This document shows positions 38,355 to 53,500 of a stretch of DNA of 64,000 nucleotides, piece by piece; position 1 is the first letter of the stretch; the number at the start of each line of letters is the position of its first letter. The notes under the pieces were generated by a model that did not search any database, was not told the DNA's origin, and saw only the letters and a program-made list of their open reading frames with translations. The position numbers and the translations under genes are program-made. This DNA is from Echinococcus granulosus (lineage: Eukaryota > Platyhelminthes > Cestoda > Cyclophyllidea > Taeniidae): positions 846,147 to 910,146 of the forward strand of contig NW_020170389.1 of the NCBI RefSeq assembly GCF_000524195.1, given 5' to 3'.

Positions 38355-38490
38355 TGCTTCGCTGTCAATGATATCGATTATGCCTTTTCATTAATAAGAA
38401 AGCTTGTCAAATTGTACAGCAGATAGAAGAATGCGTCGCACCTGCAAGCGCCTAGAAGACTAAAATGTGAGCTCGTAGGTTCGAAAAGGT

Positions 38491-38564
38491 TTACGTCATA
38501 CATGCCGTGACGGGACGTCGATATCGCGGATTCTGGGCTGGCTGGCAAATTGAGACGTCTTCAG
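38491..38564 (-). CDS. Alpha-2/delta last exon, with a possible alternative end
   Basis: Acceptor ttcttctag. Encodes EDVSICQPAQNPRYRRP then CMT and TAA at 38491. It aligns with the PCDMVKQPRYRKGPDVC block. The stop overlaps a usable donor (ATGAC|GTAAAC). Splicing from it to an AG near 38455 would give a short hydrophobic C-terminus, closer to the family's GPI/membrane tail. Which end is used is open. Confidence 0.65.
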
Positions 38565-41500
38565 CTAGAAGAACCGTAAAAAGAGCAGGTTAGAAGATAA
38601 TCAGTATACATCATTCATGGCTTGGACAAAAGGCCACTGATTTCAAAACCGGGCCCCAACACTTCAAGGGCGCGTTTTCAACTGTTAATTCATACGAAAT
38701 TAAAGGTATTAGAAAGAACATACAACCACTCCATTGGATATGTAATCTTTAAAGCCAAAGTTGAATCCTAGGTAAATATATAGGAAATTTTACTCAAAGT
38801 TGGTCTTAAAGTTGTTCCTGAAATGAAGCCATGGAATAAAAAAAATAAGTTTACGCCATTTGAAAATATTGAGACAACTAGGATACCAAATCGAAAATAA
38901 GCTTTTCCAAATTTTCAGCTATCTATCTACCTGCCTACGATCAATTAATGGGCAAAATACATAATGATAGATTCAAGAAACACATAAGAGTTACAAGAGT
39001 TGAATGTTACACAGTTTAGTGCAGTTATTTATTTACGAGTTAAATAAAGTAACACTGATTCAGAGTATGTTAGGCTTATTTAAACCGAAATTGGATGTGC
39101 TTACATATACCTTGGATAAGTGATACAGAAGAGCGGCTTAAAAATAGCTTATTCTACTCCAGTGTAATCTCACAAGGTGTCGCAGCTACCTCAGAACTTA
39201 CTTATAATTTGATGAGTAGTTTGGAATTGCTACGTTTCAAAATCCCGTGCTCTATTCAAGACAACGTAGCTTTTACCTAAAACACTTATTGTATTTTATC
39301 GAGAAAACATAAGCGTCTACAAAGGAAAAAATCTTAAGGGGCGATGACGTGTACATACTACTTTCCTAGTACGCAAAAAGTTGCGTTAAATTTACTTTGA
39401 CAATTTTATGATGCAATATAATGGAAAATTTGTGAAAATTTGTTTTTTACCACTCAAGACATCTAATAGTAATGGTCCAGCAAAAATAGGTTTCCATTTC
39501 TAATTTCGTGAAAGGAGGCATAACATCAAATGGTTGGTACTCCTACAATGACGAAACGTCATTTCAATTCTTTTCCAATTTTATAGTTATTGTCGTTTAA
39601 ACATACCTATAGATGGAGCGAGCTGCCAATCATGATCCTTTTTAATGCACGCACATACGGGGTCGGTCTTGATGAGTTTGAGATTAGTTTCGGGTATGGA
39701 TGACGACGACCACTGGCGGGTACACTCAGGCGAGCAAGTGAAGCTTCCGGTGACCTCCACTGAGTTGAGAGGCTCCTTTCTGAAGTTAGCTCCGTCAGTA
39801 GCGTAATAACGATAGGTAGATTTTACACAATTTACGTAGTCAACTTCCTGATCCAAAGCAAAGGCATCTACGACGTAAAATAATGAACAACTATCCGAAA
39901 TTGAAACGACTGGTATGATGTTACGGTCTAAAGTAATTTTGTAGCAGCACTGAAGGTCGTATAACTATGCTGTATGTTACCATGGGAGAAAAAATAAACC
40001 CCATCACTTATAAAGGAGTGTTTCTAAATTTTCCAGCCAAAATTGATAAGAATGGACAGAAAAGAATACATTAAGTCCCATATTATGTATGAATTTTCAA
40101 AACAACTTACTGATACATAGTTGTAAAAAAATCACGAAAACACTAAAATATAAAAATGTAATGGTCTTATATTCCATTCAATCCAAAGAATGCGAGATAA
40201 CGGATTTAATGCCCACTCACTTGGTTAATTTGATAATGACTGCCGAGATTTTTTGAAGGACTGAGAGCCAGAAACTGGGATAAAACACTTGACAAAGGCC
40301 TCTGACTAAGTTCTGTAGAGATAATCGTGTAAATCATCTGGGAAAGTAGGGCTTATGCCAAAAGTAAGCAGCACTTACAGGTAGCAAATGAGTTGCGGGC
40401 GAAGTTGAGTTCTTCTTACCGAGATGAGCAAAATCGCAGACGGCTTGATAATCGTAATACTTCACTCTAAAGAAAGTAGGATAACATCGAAGGGAGCAAA
40501 GTGGATGTGTAACAACTTGATGGAAGTTTTATAGGTATATCTTTTAACTGGTACTAAACAGACGTGAAGCGGAGAATCCTTACAAAAGACCTAAAGCTTA
40601 TGTTTTACCAAGAATTTTGAACCAGACTAGACCATCAGCGCGACCAAAACAGTTGATGTGGACCTACAATATAAAGTCCCAAATAAGTCCCAGTAATCAT
40701 TATTTTGAATTGGAAATGATACTCCTAGTTCATCTCTCTAAATAGAGGCTCAGGCCCATACACACTGAGAGTACCATGTAGGCACCGAGAAACCAATTGA
40801 AAGAGGTGAACCTGGCAATTACTAAAATTACATTAATGCTAGTCATTCTCTGTTTAAAATGTAGTATTTCGAGTCATCATAACGCCAATACGGAAATCAC
40901 GTGGACGCGTCTTCGTCTACAGTGTATTTGGACACAAATATTTTTGGGGGTCGTTAATGTGATATAAATCGTAAGGTGAAAAAGCGCGCGATCCATGTGA
41001 AATCCGATGGAAATATACCTGCTGTAAACTGAATTTTCCAGAAGAGATTCCATCAGCGGCGGGTCAACATGTCCAAGAAAGTGTCCAACCTTAAAAAGTG
41101 AGAAATCAAATTATAGTGTAAACAATTACTTTAATAACGTTACCTTTTCAATGAACTCATGGACTCAACAGAATATGGCGCAATGCATTGACACTACACT
41201 AAAATGTTCCACAGAGGCTAGGACAGACCTAGGAGAATGTTAGGTCCAAAAGCAAAAAGATTGTGTCCTAGAAGATAGCCCAATAATATAGGTCCTTATT
41301 AATGCGGTTAAAGTTTTTTTCAGAAAACTGAAAGTTCATTTTAAAGTGTTTGTACTTTTATGGAAATAGTAGTGCGTCACAAAGTGCACAGTAATCGTAC
41401 ATTGTTTTGTTTAATGCGGGGCAATTCCCATATTAAAAAACAGGTGGTGAAACACTTAAAGCTAATGCTTTTCTATCTCTGATACGAAATCCTCAACTTA

Positions 41501-44500
41501 AACACTTATCTCTACCGCGATGCTAAAATACCAAACACAAATAGCGACCACAATGAATTGACAACAATTTGTATCATTGAATTACCTGATAATTCAATCG
41601 TTCGTTATTTACAGCCATGACGAAAGCTGCATCATCAAGTAGGTAGCAAGTGTGCTCGTGGTTGCAACGCGAAAAACGCCTCAAAACTTCCTGCAAGTAG
41701 GTTCCGCCCAAAGTGAGGCCCGCCACTAAATCGGAAGTGTAAATTTCACCTCTATTCCGTCACCAGAAAATGCATGTGGATAGCAGCAGAAATACTGTTC
41801 TTCACCTTTAATTTACAATGATCTCGCATAAATTCAATAGCGTTGCTTAGAAATAATATTGAGATCTTGATAAGCTGAATTCTCTTGACTGCCATGCTGC
41901 TTAAAGAGAAAAAGTAAGAATTCAATGATAAGTATTTAATGACTCGTTCATATTTTTGCTGTTTTGGTTGTAAGTTTGGACAAATAATCGATGGAATTTC
42001 CAAGTATAGCAAGGCTGAAGAACAAGAACATTGCTGATCCAAAACGGATATACGATGTTCACGGGTGCAAATCATTGCTTTGTTGGCGCCTTTAAACTTT
42101 AACTCTTACCTGCAAATGTGTTTGTAAGTCCATTTTGTGATGCCTGAGCACCTAGAAACACCGTTACTTTTGGCAAAGGGACAAGTTGCGGCTCAGGTGT
42201 AGTGTGTGCAGCTGCTTGAAATTCTGCGGTGAGACCTTGGGACTTCTCCGTCGAAAATAAAGTAGATGTGTTTTCTGTCATTAGTGCATTCGTTTCCTGG
42301 GACCCATCGAATGTAGAACCGACATTTTTGCTACTCTCTGACTGTATTGAATCGGTAAAAATCCTCGAAGTTGTCTCCGAACCATCCACTGATGGGAGTG
42401 TTATCGCGTTTGCTTCAGCCAATCCAGTAGATTCGTTAAAATCCCTTTTTATATGTAGCGCGCTCAAACCTGCACTTTTTGAAGTAGTCAAATCATCTGT
42501 ATTTCCCTCCACATAGCTGACATCGGACACCATGGTCCTCAGGGGTGGTGGATAAGATGAGACCCCTGAGACCGCGCGCCTCCATAAGCGCTTCATTTCT
42601 GACACATCCGACGTCAGTGCCACTTCGCCATCAGAAGTTACGGCTTGGTAAAAAATAGTCATTTTTAAGTCCAGGTTAATGTGTGCCGAAAGTCTAGAAC
42701 CAGGGCTTTGGGGCTCATAATATATGGTGAGATTGGAGAATGTTGACAGCTCTGTTTCATCAACATTTGAAAGGTGCTTCACATAAACAATGTTTAATCT
42801 GATCAAACTACATTTCCAAGCCTTAATGAGGATATTCCACTTAGTTTATCAAAGAATTAAATTATGCATGAATTTGGAAATTAATACAGCCCCAAATTTA
42901 TGTTTGTTTACAACACAATGAGTCTTATTTTTATTATACTGTAAAATCAACAAAAAATTGTATTCCATTGAAAATGACAATTTTACAGCCTTTAAAGAGA
43001 CAGTTAATGCACATTAAAAATCACTAGAAAAACCAAAATTTGTGAAGAATGGTAGGTGTTTAATAAAATGATTTCCCATGATAATGAGAAGTAAAAACAC
43101 TTGTCAGAACACAGAGTTCCCCAAATGTCTATATTCTGCATAAAATCTTTACGTTATGACCACGTACCATAACCCGGCGCATAGTTATTTAAAGACAAAT
43201 TGAGGTCAGAGTTCACAATAGACTTAACCAACCCGCATAGCATACAAAACCTAGGATTAGTGCACAGAATCTAGAATTTATTTGCCAGTTTTTAAATGCA
43301 CGCAAAAGTCAGTGCTCAAAACCTGATGAAGAGTAACAGTCAACAGTGATACCTTCGACCCTCGTAAAGCAAAATGTAAATGCGGAGAAAATGTAACCCT
43401 TGATTGAAACAAACTGAACAGTTCCTTATATAAAGAATTCAGTAAACACATTTCAAATACCACCGTTTTGTGGCAGTGTTCTCCATAACACCAGAGAAGA
43501 TCAATAAAAACTACGGAACGATATCCAAAATTTGCATGAAACCACTCTATCGACTCTTTAACATGTAAATTACTCTGGTGAATAATCAGTCACATTAAGG
43601 CGAAAAATTAACACTCCGTTATTTTTGCGTCGAATCCCAAATGCTTCGATTTGTCAATTAATATTCTCGTCACTAAGGATATGACTGATACCTCTATCCC
43701 GCCACTCAGAACAAATTTGACTTAAATTAAGAAAAAATTTAGACGTTATCACTAATTCGTCATTAATGATACCAAATTATGGCAAATAACAGCCAGAGAA
43801 ATTCAAATATTAGACTATACTTTCTATTGCTCTAATTGCTAAAGTCGCTCTAAAAATTGATATTTAAATAATAAATAGACAAATAGGCATAGAGTTATAT
43901 TCTTCAAAGATTTGGACGTGGTATTATTGAATAAATGTAACGGTTTCATTATGAAGTGGTGTGAGCATCCAATAATACACACATTATAGAAGTAGAAAGT
44001 AAATGTGCTGAAATCGATAAATATGGGGAAATGCAGTGAGACTAGGTCCGCTACATATGAGTACTATTAGAAATGTAAAAAATTGTACTTCAAAATTCAA
44101 ACTCAGCTGTTTACGTCAGACCGTATAAATAAATAATGTAGCGGAAAAAATTAACAACTTCAGTTCTAAGAAGTTGGTCAACATTTGCAAAACCTCTAAA
44201 ATGTTTATGGGAAAAGCGGATAGGAGTGAATGTCAAATAAAACCATAAAAGCAATGTGAAAAAAGACCTTGTTAGAATCCAGCGAATAAAAACACGATCT
44301 GTTTTACAATTTTGTATGCATAATAAAATATCACTTGAGATGTTTTCGCGGTCCGGAATTAATAAGGTATATATGGTTGCTGTTATTAAATTAAATTCAA
44401 AAGTTACGTTAAATCTTTGTTGTGATAAGTAGTGTTTTCAGTAAGCCATAGGAAATAAAAGCATTAGTTTGTAGGCGGTATAGTGATATAGGCCCATATG

Positions 44501-47500
44501 CATTGACTAAGTTTTTTTGAATGCACGCGCATTTAAAATGCAATCCTACTCAACGCGATATCGAGGCAAAAAAGCAAGTTCGGCTCGTTGAAAATACAAG
44601 TTTCGGTAGGCTTATTGAGTCGTTTACTACTAGTCATTAAAAGCTCTGAGATGGAAGTTCAGGCAATGCAACAACTCAAGAGATCAGTCGTACACTATCA
44701 AGATATTTACAAGTAATGCTTAGCATTAAACTTGAAATAGCCTTTACCCATCTTATAAATGATCAATTGAGGACACAAATCTATGATCCAAATGCAACCA
44801 AAGGTGAAGTTTTTCCATAAAAAAAAAAATATAAATTCTAAACAGAACCTAATTTTTGGAACTGGCTCTAAGGTCTGAAAATGTGCGAAGCTAAGCACTA
44901 GACACAAGAATCACGCGCCTTTTTTGCATCGCCTGACTTTAAATTTGAGACATTGGTCATACACTCAGAGAGCAATACTTTCAGATACAGGGTGGTCCGA
45001 GCTGCTGCAATACTGCAGATAACGGTAAAATTAACTAATGCTCAAAAATAATTGATAACATCCGAAGTTGAAGCTTACTTATTTTTGAGGATGTTACATC
45101 GATGCTTGAAGTCTCCCATGACTCCGAAGCTAAAGGGCAAAAAAATCAATCAAAGAGTAAAATTAAAATTAAAATATGCGAATCCTACACGCGACTAAGT
45201 TTGGAGTTTAAGGTCGCAAATTTCGGGTTAAAAGTTACTTCTGATCCGCAACACCCATAGCCAAAAACAACGTCCAAGGTAACACTATAATTTTTTTGCA
45301 CGCGCGATGCGACTTCTGATACCTCAGTACCTCCTATTGATAGCGAAAGTTTCAAAATCATGTGAGAAGAATTTGTAACGTGAATGTTACAGCGCTAAAA
45401 TTACCTCATTATTTCAGACATGTTGACTAAAACGATACTATTTTTTTCTAGTTAAAACACGGATGTGACTAGCAATAGCAAAATACACTAATAGTTGACA
45501 TTATTTTTTTACATTGTTAAATATAATTAGACCACAAGTTTGATCACAACAAGGATTTCATAAATGCAAAGCAGCTACAAAAATGATATAGCGTAAAATA
45601 ATTTGGTAATGAAATACCAACATTCACTCATTACTAACGCGATACAAATCGATTTTAATGTTACTGGTTGCTCTTAAAAATATTCACTACGATGCAAAAT
45701 TTGGAGATCAGGCCATCTTCCAGCCGTAGATACATGTTTAGAAAAAGGATTTGTAATGATAATTGCTTGTTTAAGCGACCGCTTTTTCAGAAACCGAAAG
45801 AATTTCTGAAGAAAATGAAAGTGAGCATAGGCTAGTACTGTATTTGGGGAAGTGAAGTGAATATATAATCAAAAAGAGTTCATTTAACGCCCACTCTTAT
45901 GAACAGATTGAGATATTTACAATGTTGATAAGTCAGACCAAGGGGTTATGTCTATTCAAAAATTTGTTTTTTTCTCTACTTAAGGCTATAGTATAGCTGT
46001 TTCTTTGATATTGCGGTTTAATAGAATATGTTCCTCAGGTAATACTGAAAAAACTAATTAGAAATTCGTACATTCATTGGGACTCATTATTGATTGGGAA
46101 GATGTCCAAGAAGTCGAAGTAATAGGACCTAAAAGGAATTCGTTCGATAAACAAATGTGTTCATAAACTTGACGATACCGCTCTGTTAATTATTAGAGGC
46201 AACAGCATCACCTGAGGACAATCATTTAGGTCGAAAACGAAAGAAGTTGGCAAATCACAAGCATTTTTAAAACCCAAAGACGAATCCCCAATGTACTAGT
46301 TAAGATTCATTCTATCCATAATAAAAGCTGTAAACATTAGAATCAACTATATCAAGCGATTCAGATATATTTAGTGGTTGCTGAATGGTAGTAGTATGAA
46401 CTATTGAAAGGCATGCATAACAAGATCAGATTACCTCACATTAACCTTAAGGAAAAAACCTCCCTTCCTTGGTTAGCTTCTAGAGGAGCAACTCATTTTT
46501 GTATTGGTCAGCAAGATAGTTCATTGTTAGCAAAAGTGATCAGCATAAATACTGTGGGATGACACTTTAGTGCAATGTCAACAAACGAATACGTTACTTG
46601 ATGGCGGCATTGTTGAGGAAAAAGTGAAGAATGAGTGTTCCCCTGAATCCGGTAGGAGTGGTTCTGCGCAGTAAAAAAACCTATGCTACATAAAACATCG
46701 TCTTAGAAACTATATTTTCGTTTAGTTTGAATAAATACAAACATTTCCTCAACAAATTACTAAAAACACTTGAAGGCACTGTGGTAATATCTTAATAAAA
46801 AAAATGATTAAGGTGTCGTAAATAAATCCGTCCGCTCATTCCAAACAGTTTTATGCAAACTTCAAGACGCCGATACCAGAGCTGTATCTCGGTTTCGCCT
46901 AGGCAAAACCTTGCAGAAAATTTTTCAGCTATTTAATTCTAAGTAAAGTCTCAATGTATTGCACCTTGCTAAGCAGCTGACCGAATTAACAAAATGTTAT
47001 TTACTGTGGAGGAACAGCGAATAATTTGGAACGTTCCTGTGTGAGAAAATTCTCGTAAGCCACTTTTAACTTCCCATAATGAAACCTCGTAATTGTCAGG
47101 AACTTTAGAAATTGTTATTTAGTCGGCGGGCCTGCGAATGTTCAAAAGTGAAATAATTTTATGCAAAAAGAGAACATATTCTCAAGGTAACATTTGAAGA
47201 ACTAACTGACCTGTCAACTTCGGCTGAGTCCAAAACAATAATCCGTGTGAATCAAGTACACGTTGCCAAATCGAGGAGTTGGCAAAGTCGGCTGTCATAA
47301 GTGGTTCGAACTCCTGTTTTGCGCTACAAAGGTGTAATTAAAGTTTAAAAAGCAAAATCATAATTTGGTGATTGCAGAACAGTTTACCGGTGCCTGTTTA
47401 TAGCAGTCACCGAGCATAACAAAATATGAATAAAGTCCTGTAAGTTCATTTTTAAAAAAATCCTTTAACTGAGATGTATTTTTCCCAGAGTAATCTTCCT

Positions 47501-50500
47501 GAATAAAGTAGTTCTGGTCAACGAATTTGCCAGTTGAGTAGCCCCTAAGCGATTTACGAATGGCAACGTACTGCGAGGGATAGATGAATCCAAGACCAGA
47601 GGTGAAGAAAACCGAACGAGCGGCGACATACTTGGACATGCGCGACGATCCCCACGCACGTAAAACATTCAGACCAACGAGAAGATCCGACATAAAGTGA
47701 CCTTCGTAAAAGTTGTTACCTAAAACAAATGCCTTTACCGTTATGCGCTGCTCAATCCTATTATCGGGCCGCAGCAGCAGTCACATCTAAAATACAGATC
47801 ATTTTGAAGTGTGCCGAAGGCTTTTATTACTTCTCCGTCAAGACCTGTTTTTAATCCACAAGGATCAAAAACACGTTTCCTCGATAAATTCCGGGAGAGA
47901 AGTTTCAGGAAGAACCCTGGTGATTAAAGTGATCACCAAAACTAATAAATCCGCTAACCTAAACAATCAAGATCCGCATATCGATCGTAGAAGCGCACAT
48001 TTGCATGATTGACAGCCAATCAGCAGATTAAACGATTGCTGAAAGAGAACGGCTGCCCATTCAACAACTCTTTTCAAACCATAATTTTGTTTGGACCCGA
48101 GAGTTTCTGCTAAATAGTATTAAATTATCAAGGTAGCCAACAAATAAGCAAACTTCATGCTGGAAGAGTTTTGAAACAGTTTAAGAATAGTGGAATAACG
48201 TAGTCAAATCAAACGAGTCAGGCATTCAAACAGTATGGATATTAGAGCCTAATAAGCCAAACTCATCAACCTAATTAGTCAGTTTTGTTTGTTGAGAATT
48301 AGGACAACGCAAGTGAGGTGCCTCTTCACTCATTGAGTGTAAAATGGGCGTTTCGTTAAAAAATCATCACACAAACTTACACTGAGATGGCAACTTTTGC
48401 AAGCGGACAATTTACAAGTCTATGGAAATCCCAATACAGATTACTTAATGGAATGCATCATTTATTCGGTTTTCATAGGGGAATGCAAAATAGTGGCCAG
48501 TACACATCCACTTCACCCAAGCAATGAAAACCGTGACTATCAGAAAATATATGATAAGAGAATACGTCAAAACACTGCGTGAAAAGCAAACTCGATTCTT
48601 TAAGTCGTGTATGACTAAACAAAGTTATCGTGTGTGCGAATGACTAAGTATACCGGCAAATGAGTATTAACATTCTGTTAATGACTGTGATTAGTGCACC
48701 ACAAATACATAAAAGCAATGATACTGGGTTAATACATTACCGAAATCGTATTCCTGGATGAATCGCAGAATCATCATAATTTGTTCTACACCTTTTGGAT
48801 CATCCGCGAAGAAATTAGTCAACCAGTTGCGCTTTCTGCGGAACCAAGGTTTCTCATCAGACTCCGCATTAGATGTTTCAGTCTCCGTTGTGGATAGCAA
48901 CTCAGTTGATTCTTCGACATCTTGAAGACCAAAAGGAGCATCTAGGAATGACAATGTTGTGGCATCTGCTGGCTCAACAGGTGTCGATTCCGTGGTAGTC
49001 GGCTCCGGTGTGGTCTCTGTAGTTGTCGTTGTTGGTGATGTAAGAATACGTGAAAAACTAGGTTTACGGCAGTTGGCAAGAATCGGTGATAGGACCACAT
49101 TCACCGGCAGCAAGAGTGAAGATACATCTTCTGCAAGACGAATTTATAAGGAAACTAACAATTACACCAGAATTTGTCTAAAGGTTCAAGCTCAGATAAG
49201 CTTTTGAAAAATACTACTATTCAATTCTTCTTGATCTACACGTAACGTTACGCAAAACTTCATAAATTGGTCATATATATGCCGCTAATACATCATGTAT
49301 ACTTGCGGCCAACCAAATCTGCATGAGCGCTTAACATCCATCTTTATCATGACTATTTTAGCAATCAAACTTTTTACATGGTGAATCGCAAGTCTAGCTT
49401 AACTCCGAACAAAAAATATCAATGCATTCAGTGATTTTGTGCCGATTTATTTGTTGACGTGGAGTTCTCATGCGGCGGAGCTTGGACGAATTCAGATATA
49501 AAATCGATGTACCTTGAACTTACCGCCATCAACCAGAACGGTATCTGCCGTGGTGTGCAAATGTTCTTTCTGTGATAGGAATTGAACATCGAAATCGCGA
49601 TCTGTTGCAGTCACGAGACATATACTACATCAAAGTAGAGTCAAGGTTAGTTGATAATGGATAACAATAGCAAAAAAAACTCCGATTTACCTGTACTCTG
49701 TCTCTGGAATCGGTGTGTATGAGTATGTTCGAAGAGTGCGGTGAGCGTGAACCTACAACGGTAATTTAAATGAAACTTATTCACTAAGTTCTATGAAAAA
49801 AGGTACTTGTGTACTTCAAACGACATATATACGTATGATGGGTGCTTAATAAAGTTAGCTTTAAGTTTCGTATAAAGTGATAGTAAAAGCAACAAATAAT
49901 TGACAGCCTATCACAATTGCATTGTTTAGATTGAATGATACATAATCCCTACAAATCCGTTCTTGGAGTTAACATGTAGGCGTATAAATGGACTATTCAG
50001 TCAAAATTGAAACTATTAGTGTTTACACTTTAAATCGTGTTTAATCCAAAAAATAATTTTGGCTAAATCCACAAAAGAAAGTTCAATTGCGTGCGGAAAG
50101 AAAATTTTCACATTAACCAAAATAATCGCATATCTGCATTCCATGATGCAAAACATGCATCCGTATTGGCAATATAAACTATGAGAAAATGGATTTTGGG
50201 ACTCTGTCAGATAGTACCTACTGGGATGAACAATCCATTACAGCTAGGGAATCTCAAAGAAATATGCCTATCGTGGCAAATAGGACCTTGTTAATTTCAA
50301 AATCAGAAAAATGTATTACAATACGTAAAAGATTAAACATGGTGGAGGATGAAAGCATTTCTTTGTATCACGATGTAAATTCACAAAAATACATAGCAGG
50401 CTGACAATTGTTTGCATATTTATTTATGCACGAAGAATTCTCAGTCCCCGTCGGTTTAACCGACATCATGGTGTGACGGCCCACGCCTACATCTATGGCC

Positions 50501-53500
50501 GTTCTCTGCACTGTAAACAATTCTTTCACAATGGTACTCCTTGTTATGGTTTCAGTTAAATCTCGAGATTCCGGGTAGGCTTCATTAACAAATCATAGAC
50601 AGCCTTGGAAACTGAAAAACTAGAAGCCAGAAATTAAAGAAATAGAACAAGGTATTGAATTTCTACAAAACACTCATAAAACACCGATAAAATTGTGTTG
50701 TAACTTTTGGGTACCCAATAGATGATTTATAAAAATAAGACAAATGAAGTATCTTACTTCATCCATAAAAACAGCGAAGTCGTCCAATATTGTGACACCC
50801 TCTTTGTTGTCGATGAGATTTTTACGCACCTACATGAAATGAAGCAAACAAAAGCAAGTCATATAGACCACAAATTAACAAACAAGTGTTTGCTCAATTC
50901 GGCTGCTGATCTATCTATACAAGTTGTAGGAGTCAAAAGTTTCTATATTGCGCTTAGAATTACAAAATATCAGTGACTCAGAGTAAGGAAAAGGTAATGC
51001 TAGAATTCATAGTATGGAGCCATATCACCAACGAACACCTCAACGGTATATTGATAATAATGACAAAATATATTTTAGAACAAATTATCTATAATAATTT
51101 GCCATAAAACTTAATCATTTATCATGATTGATATAATTTTGAGAGCCTCAAGTCTTATGGCCGTGCAAGTCCACCCAACAACTAAATGGGTTAATTTTAT
51201 TTCACATAAGAAAGAGATTAAGACTTGAAAATGAACTAATTTAAGCTTTACCAAGCAATGTAAGAAGGGAAAATGTTCAGTTTTACCGTTAAGAGCTCTG
51301 TAACGTTTGAAGCCTCAATGTCCATTATGTCAATATCAATTGCCTGGGCGGAGAGTTTGCGCTAAATTACAAAACCACAATTACTTCTAGTGCAGGGTAA
51401 AGTACATTTTTACATTGAATCTTATTATTGAACTCATAATGGAAAATCTTGCTGTTTTACCTCTGGTATCTAAGCTACTACAGACTGTTTCTGCAAAAGC
51501 TAATGTTACTTACATAGTTATTAAATTTGACATAACATTTGATATTACAAAATAATCCAATGTGCCACACCAATTCATTTTCCGTTGGTTTCATGCTAGT
51601 AATAAATTCGATATTTAAAATCATCCAAAGACGGTGATATATACTATGAATAAATTGCGTTCAACACCTAAAACAGCTTACGTAAGATCTTAAAAGTGGA
51701 TGAAAGAGAACGAAGCCATTATTGTCCACCATAAATGCATAATCCGTAGGACTGTTCTGCAAGAAATGTTGTGGATGTGAGTCTAGATAACATTGTTTCG
51801 TAAATGATCGCTATAGAATTCTGCAGAAAGCTTACCAAATATGTTTGAAGCAAGTCAACCATTTCACGAGCTGAGACATCTGTTCCCATTATCCCTAAAA
51901 GGCTCAGACCAATCTAAGAGAAAAATATACAAAACCGTAGGGATTATAGGTACACAAAATTATTTCGTAGTGATAAAGTAATGCAATATTGGCTTATCTA
52001 CTACAGTCATACCGTTAAAAATTCGGATCAATTAGAGTTTAATAACTAAAGTTAGGTTTAATTCCATAGAGTGACTTTTATTTACGCGTACAAGAACTTA
52101 CTGTTCGGTTGTAGACAGCCATGGTTAGGCTCGCCATTGGACCAATTTCCTAAAGTCAAGACTGTAGTGTTAGTATACTAGCTAGATATATTTTCTATTG
52201 TTCCTTGTACCTTGGTGCACCGGGCATGCAACTTGAAAGAACTCTACTAAAGGGCAGTCATGCGTTCAGTATGCCAGCAAGCAGTTTCCACAATCAAGCT
52301 CAGAATTCCACTTCTTGTATACTTCGGCTATTTTGAATGGGAAAATGTCTGCAGCGTGATGCACAACAAGGTCCAACTTCTGCGGATGAAGTTTCTTAGT
52401 TGAACCGTAGTGGGTGGCGTGGTCTGTAAAGTGCTGCAAAGAGGATAATACTTGGAATAAGTGGTATCAATGACGGTACGCTTTATACATTTCATATGAC
52501 AGACTGAACTCACCCGCAGAATATTAGACAAAGCTCCGATCACGGGTATCTGAGCAAACGCTCCTATTATAAAAAAATCAAATAAAATATTCCACACCGA
52601 ATTCAGTAGACTGACGACTTCTCTAAATAATGCCAGGAACTTTCATGCATTTCGCTTTATATTTTAATTGGCTAAGATAATTATTTTCCAAATGAGAAGA
52701 AAAACTAATGCTTAATCTGAACAATAAAGTTCAGCTTCATGCAGCTAGCATGGTAACAAAAACTCCGATCCACTTCCAAAGTGATGCAAACCTTTTGTAG
52801 GTCATAGTATGACAAGAAAAAAATAATCTTATTTTATTTTTACAAATTTAACAAATCGAGGTAAAAGCAATGCCTATTAAAAGGGCAATTACTGCTATAA
52901 AGGAGCCATTCAATAAACACGAAGCACATACCAGACTACATCGAATAACAAATTAGTTTGATTTGAAGATCGTGGCTTTTATTATTTCCTGGTGGCATAT
53001 TTTGATAATTCAAACAGATAAGGGTATCCCAATCAAAAAAAACGGCATTAAGCCTTATTTCCGATTTGACAAGTTATAAAAAACACTTCTACGATGCAGT
53101 ATAACAAACTAGTTGGGTCGCAGGAAACCTACAAGTTTTCTGTCTCCATGCCGCAATAAATATGCCAGGATGATTTTGAAAGATAAGTAGACAACTACAC
53201 TACAAATTCTTATAAAAGTAATGTTATAAATTACCATTTATTCGCTTGGTGACTTCTGTCAGTGGTCCAGGTCCAGTAATGGTCGATAATGAATAGGTGA
53301 ACAGATGCACCTAGATCCGTTAATGCGATGTACACAGGGTTAGGTTAAATAAAAATCAGCTTGAACTATTATTGTATGTTTTAGTAGAAAACTGAGATAG
53401 AATTAATTATTTTACAGTTACGGAGCCTCCTGTAAAAAAATTAAGGTACAATTAATGTGCAGAATAGATGTCGGCTCTTCATAAAATATTGAGACCTACA

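Noticed and set aside
42229..42516. Plus-strand ORF of 95 codons
   Set aside because: Antisense shadow of alpha-2/delta exon 24.
50390..50570. Possible extra alpha-2/delta exon on the minus strand
   Set aside because: One frame faintly resembled the family, but no phase-0 acceptor exists, and exon 18 (50758) joins exon 19 (49752) directly with an unbroken family match.
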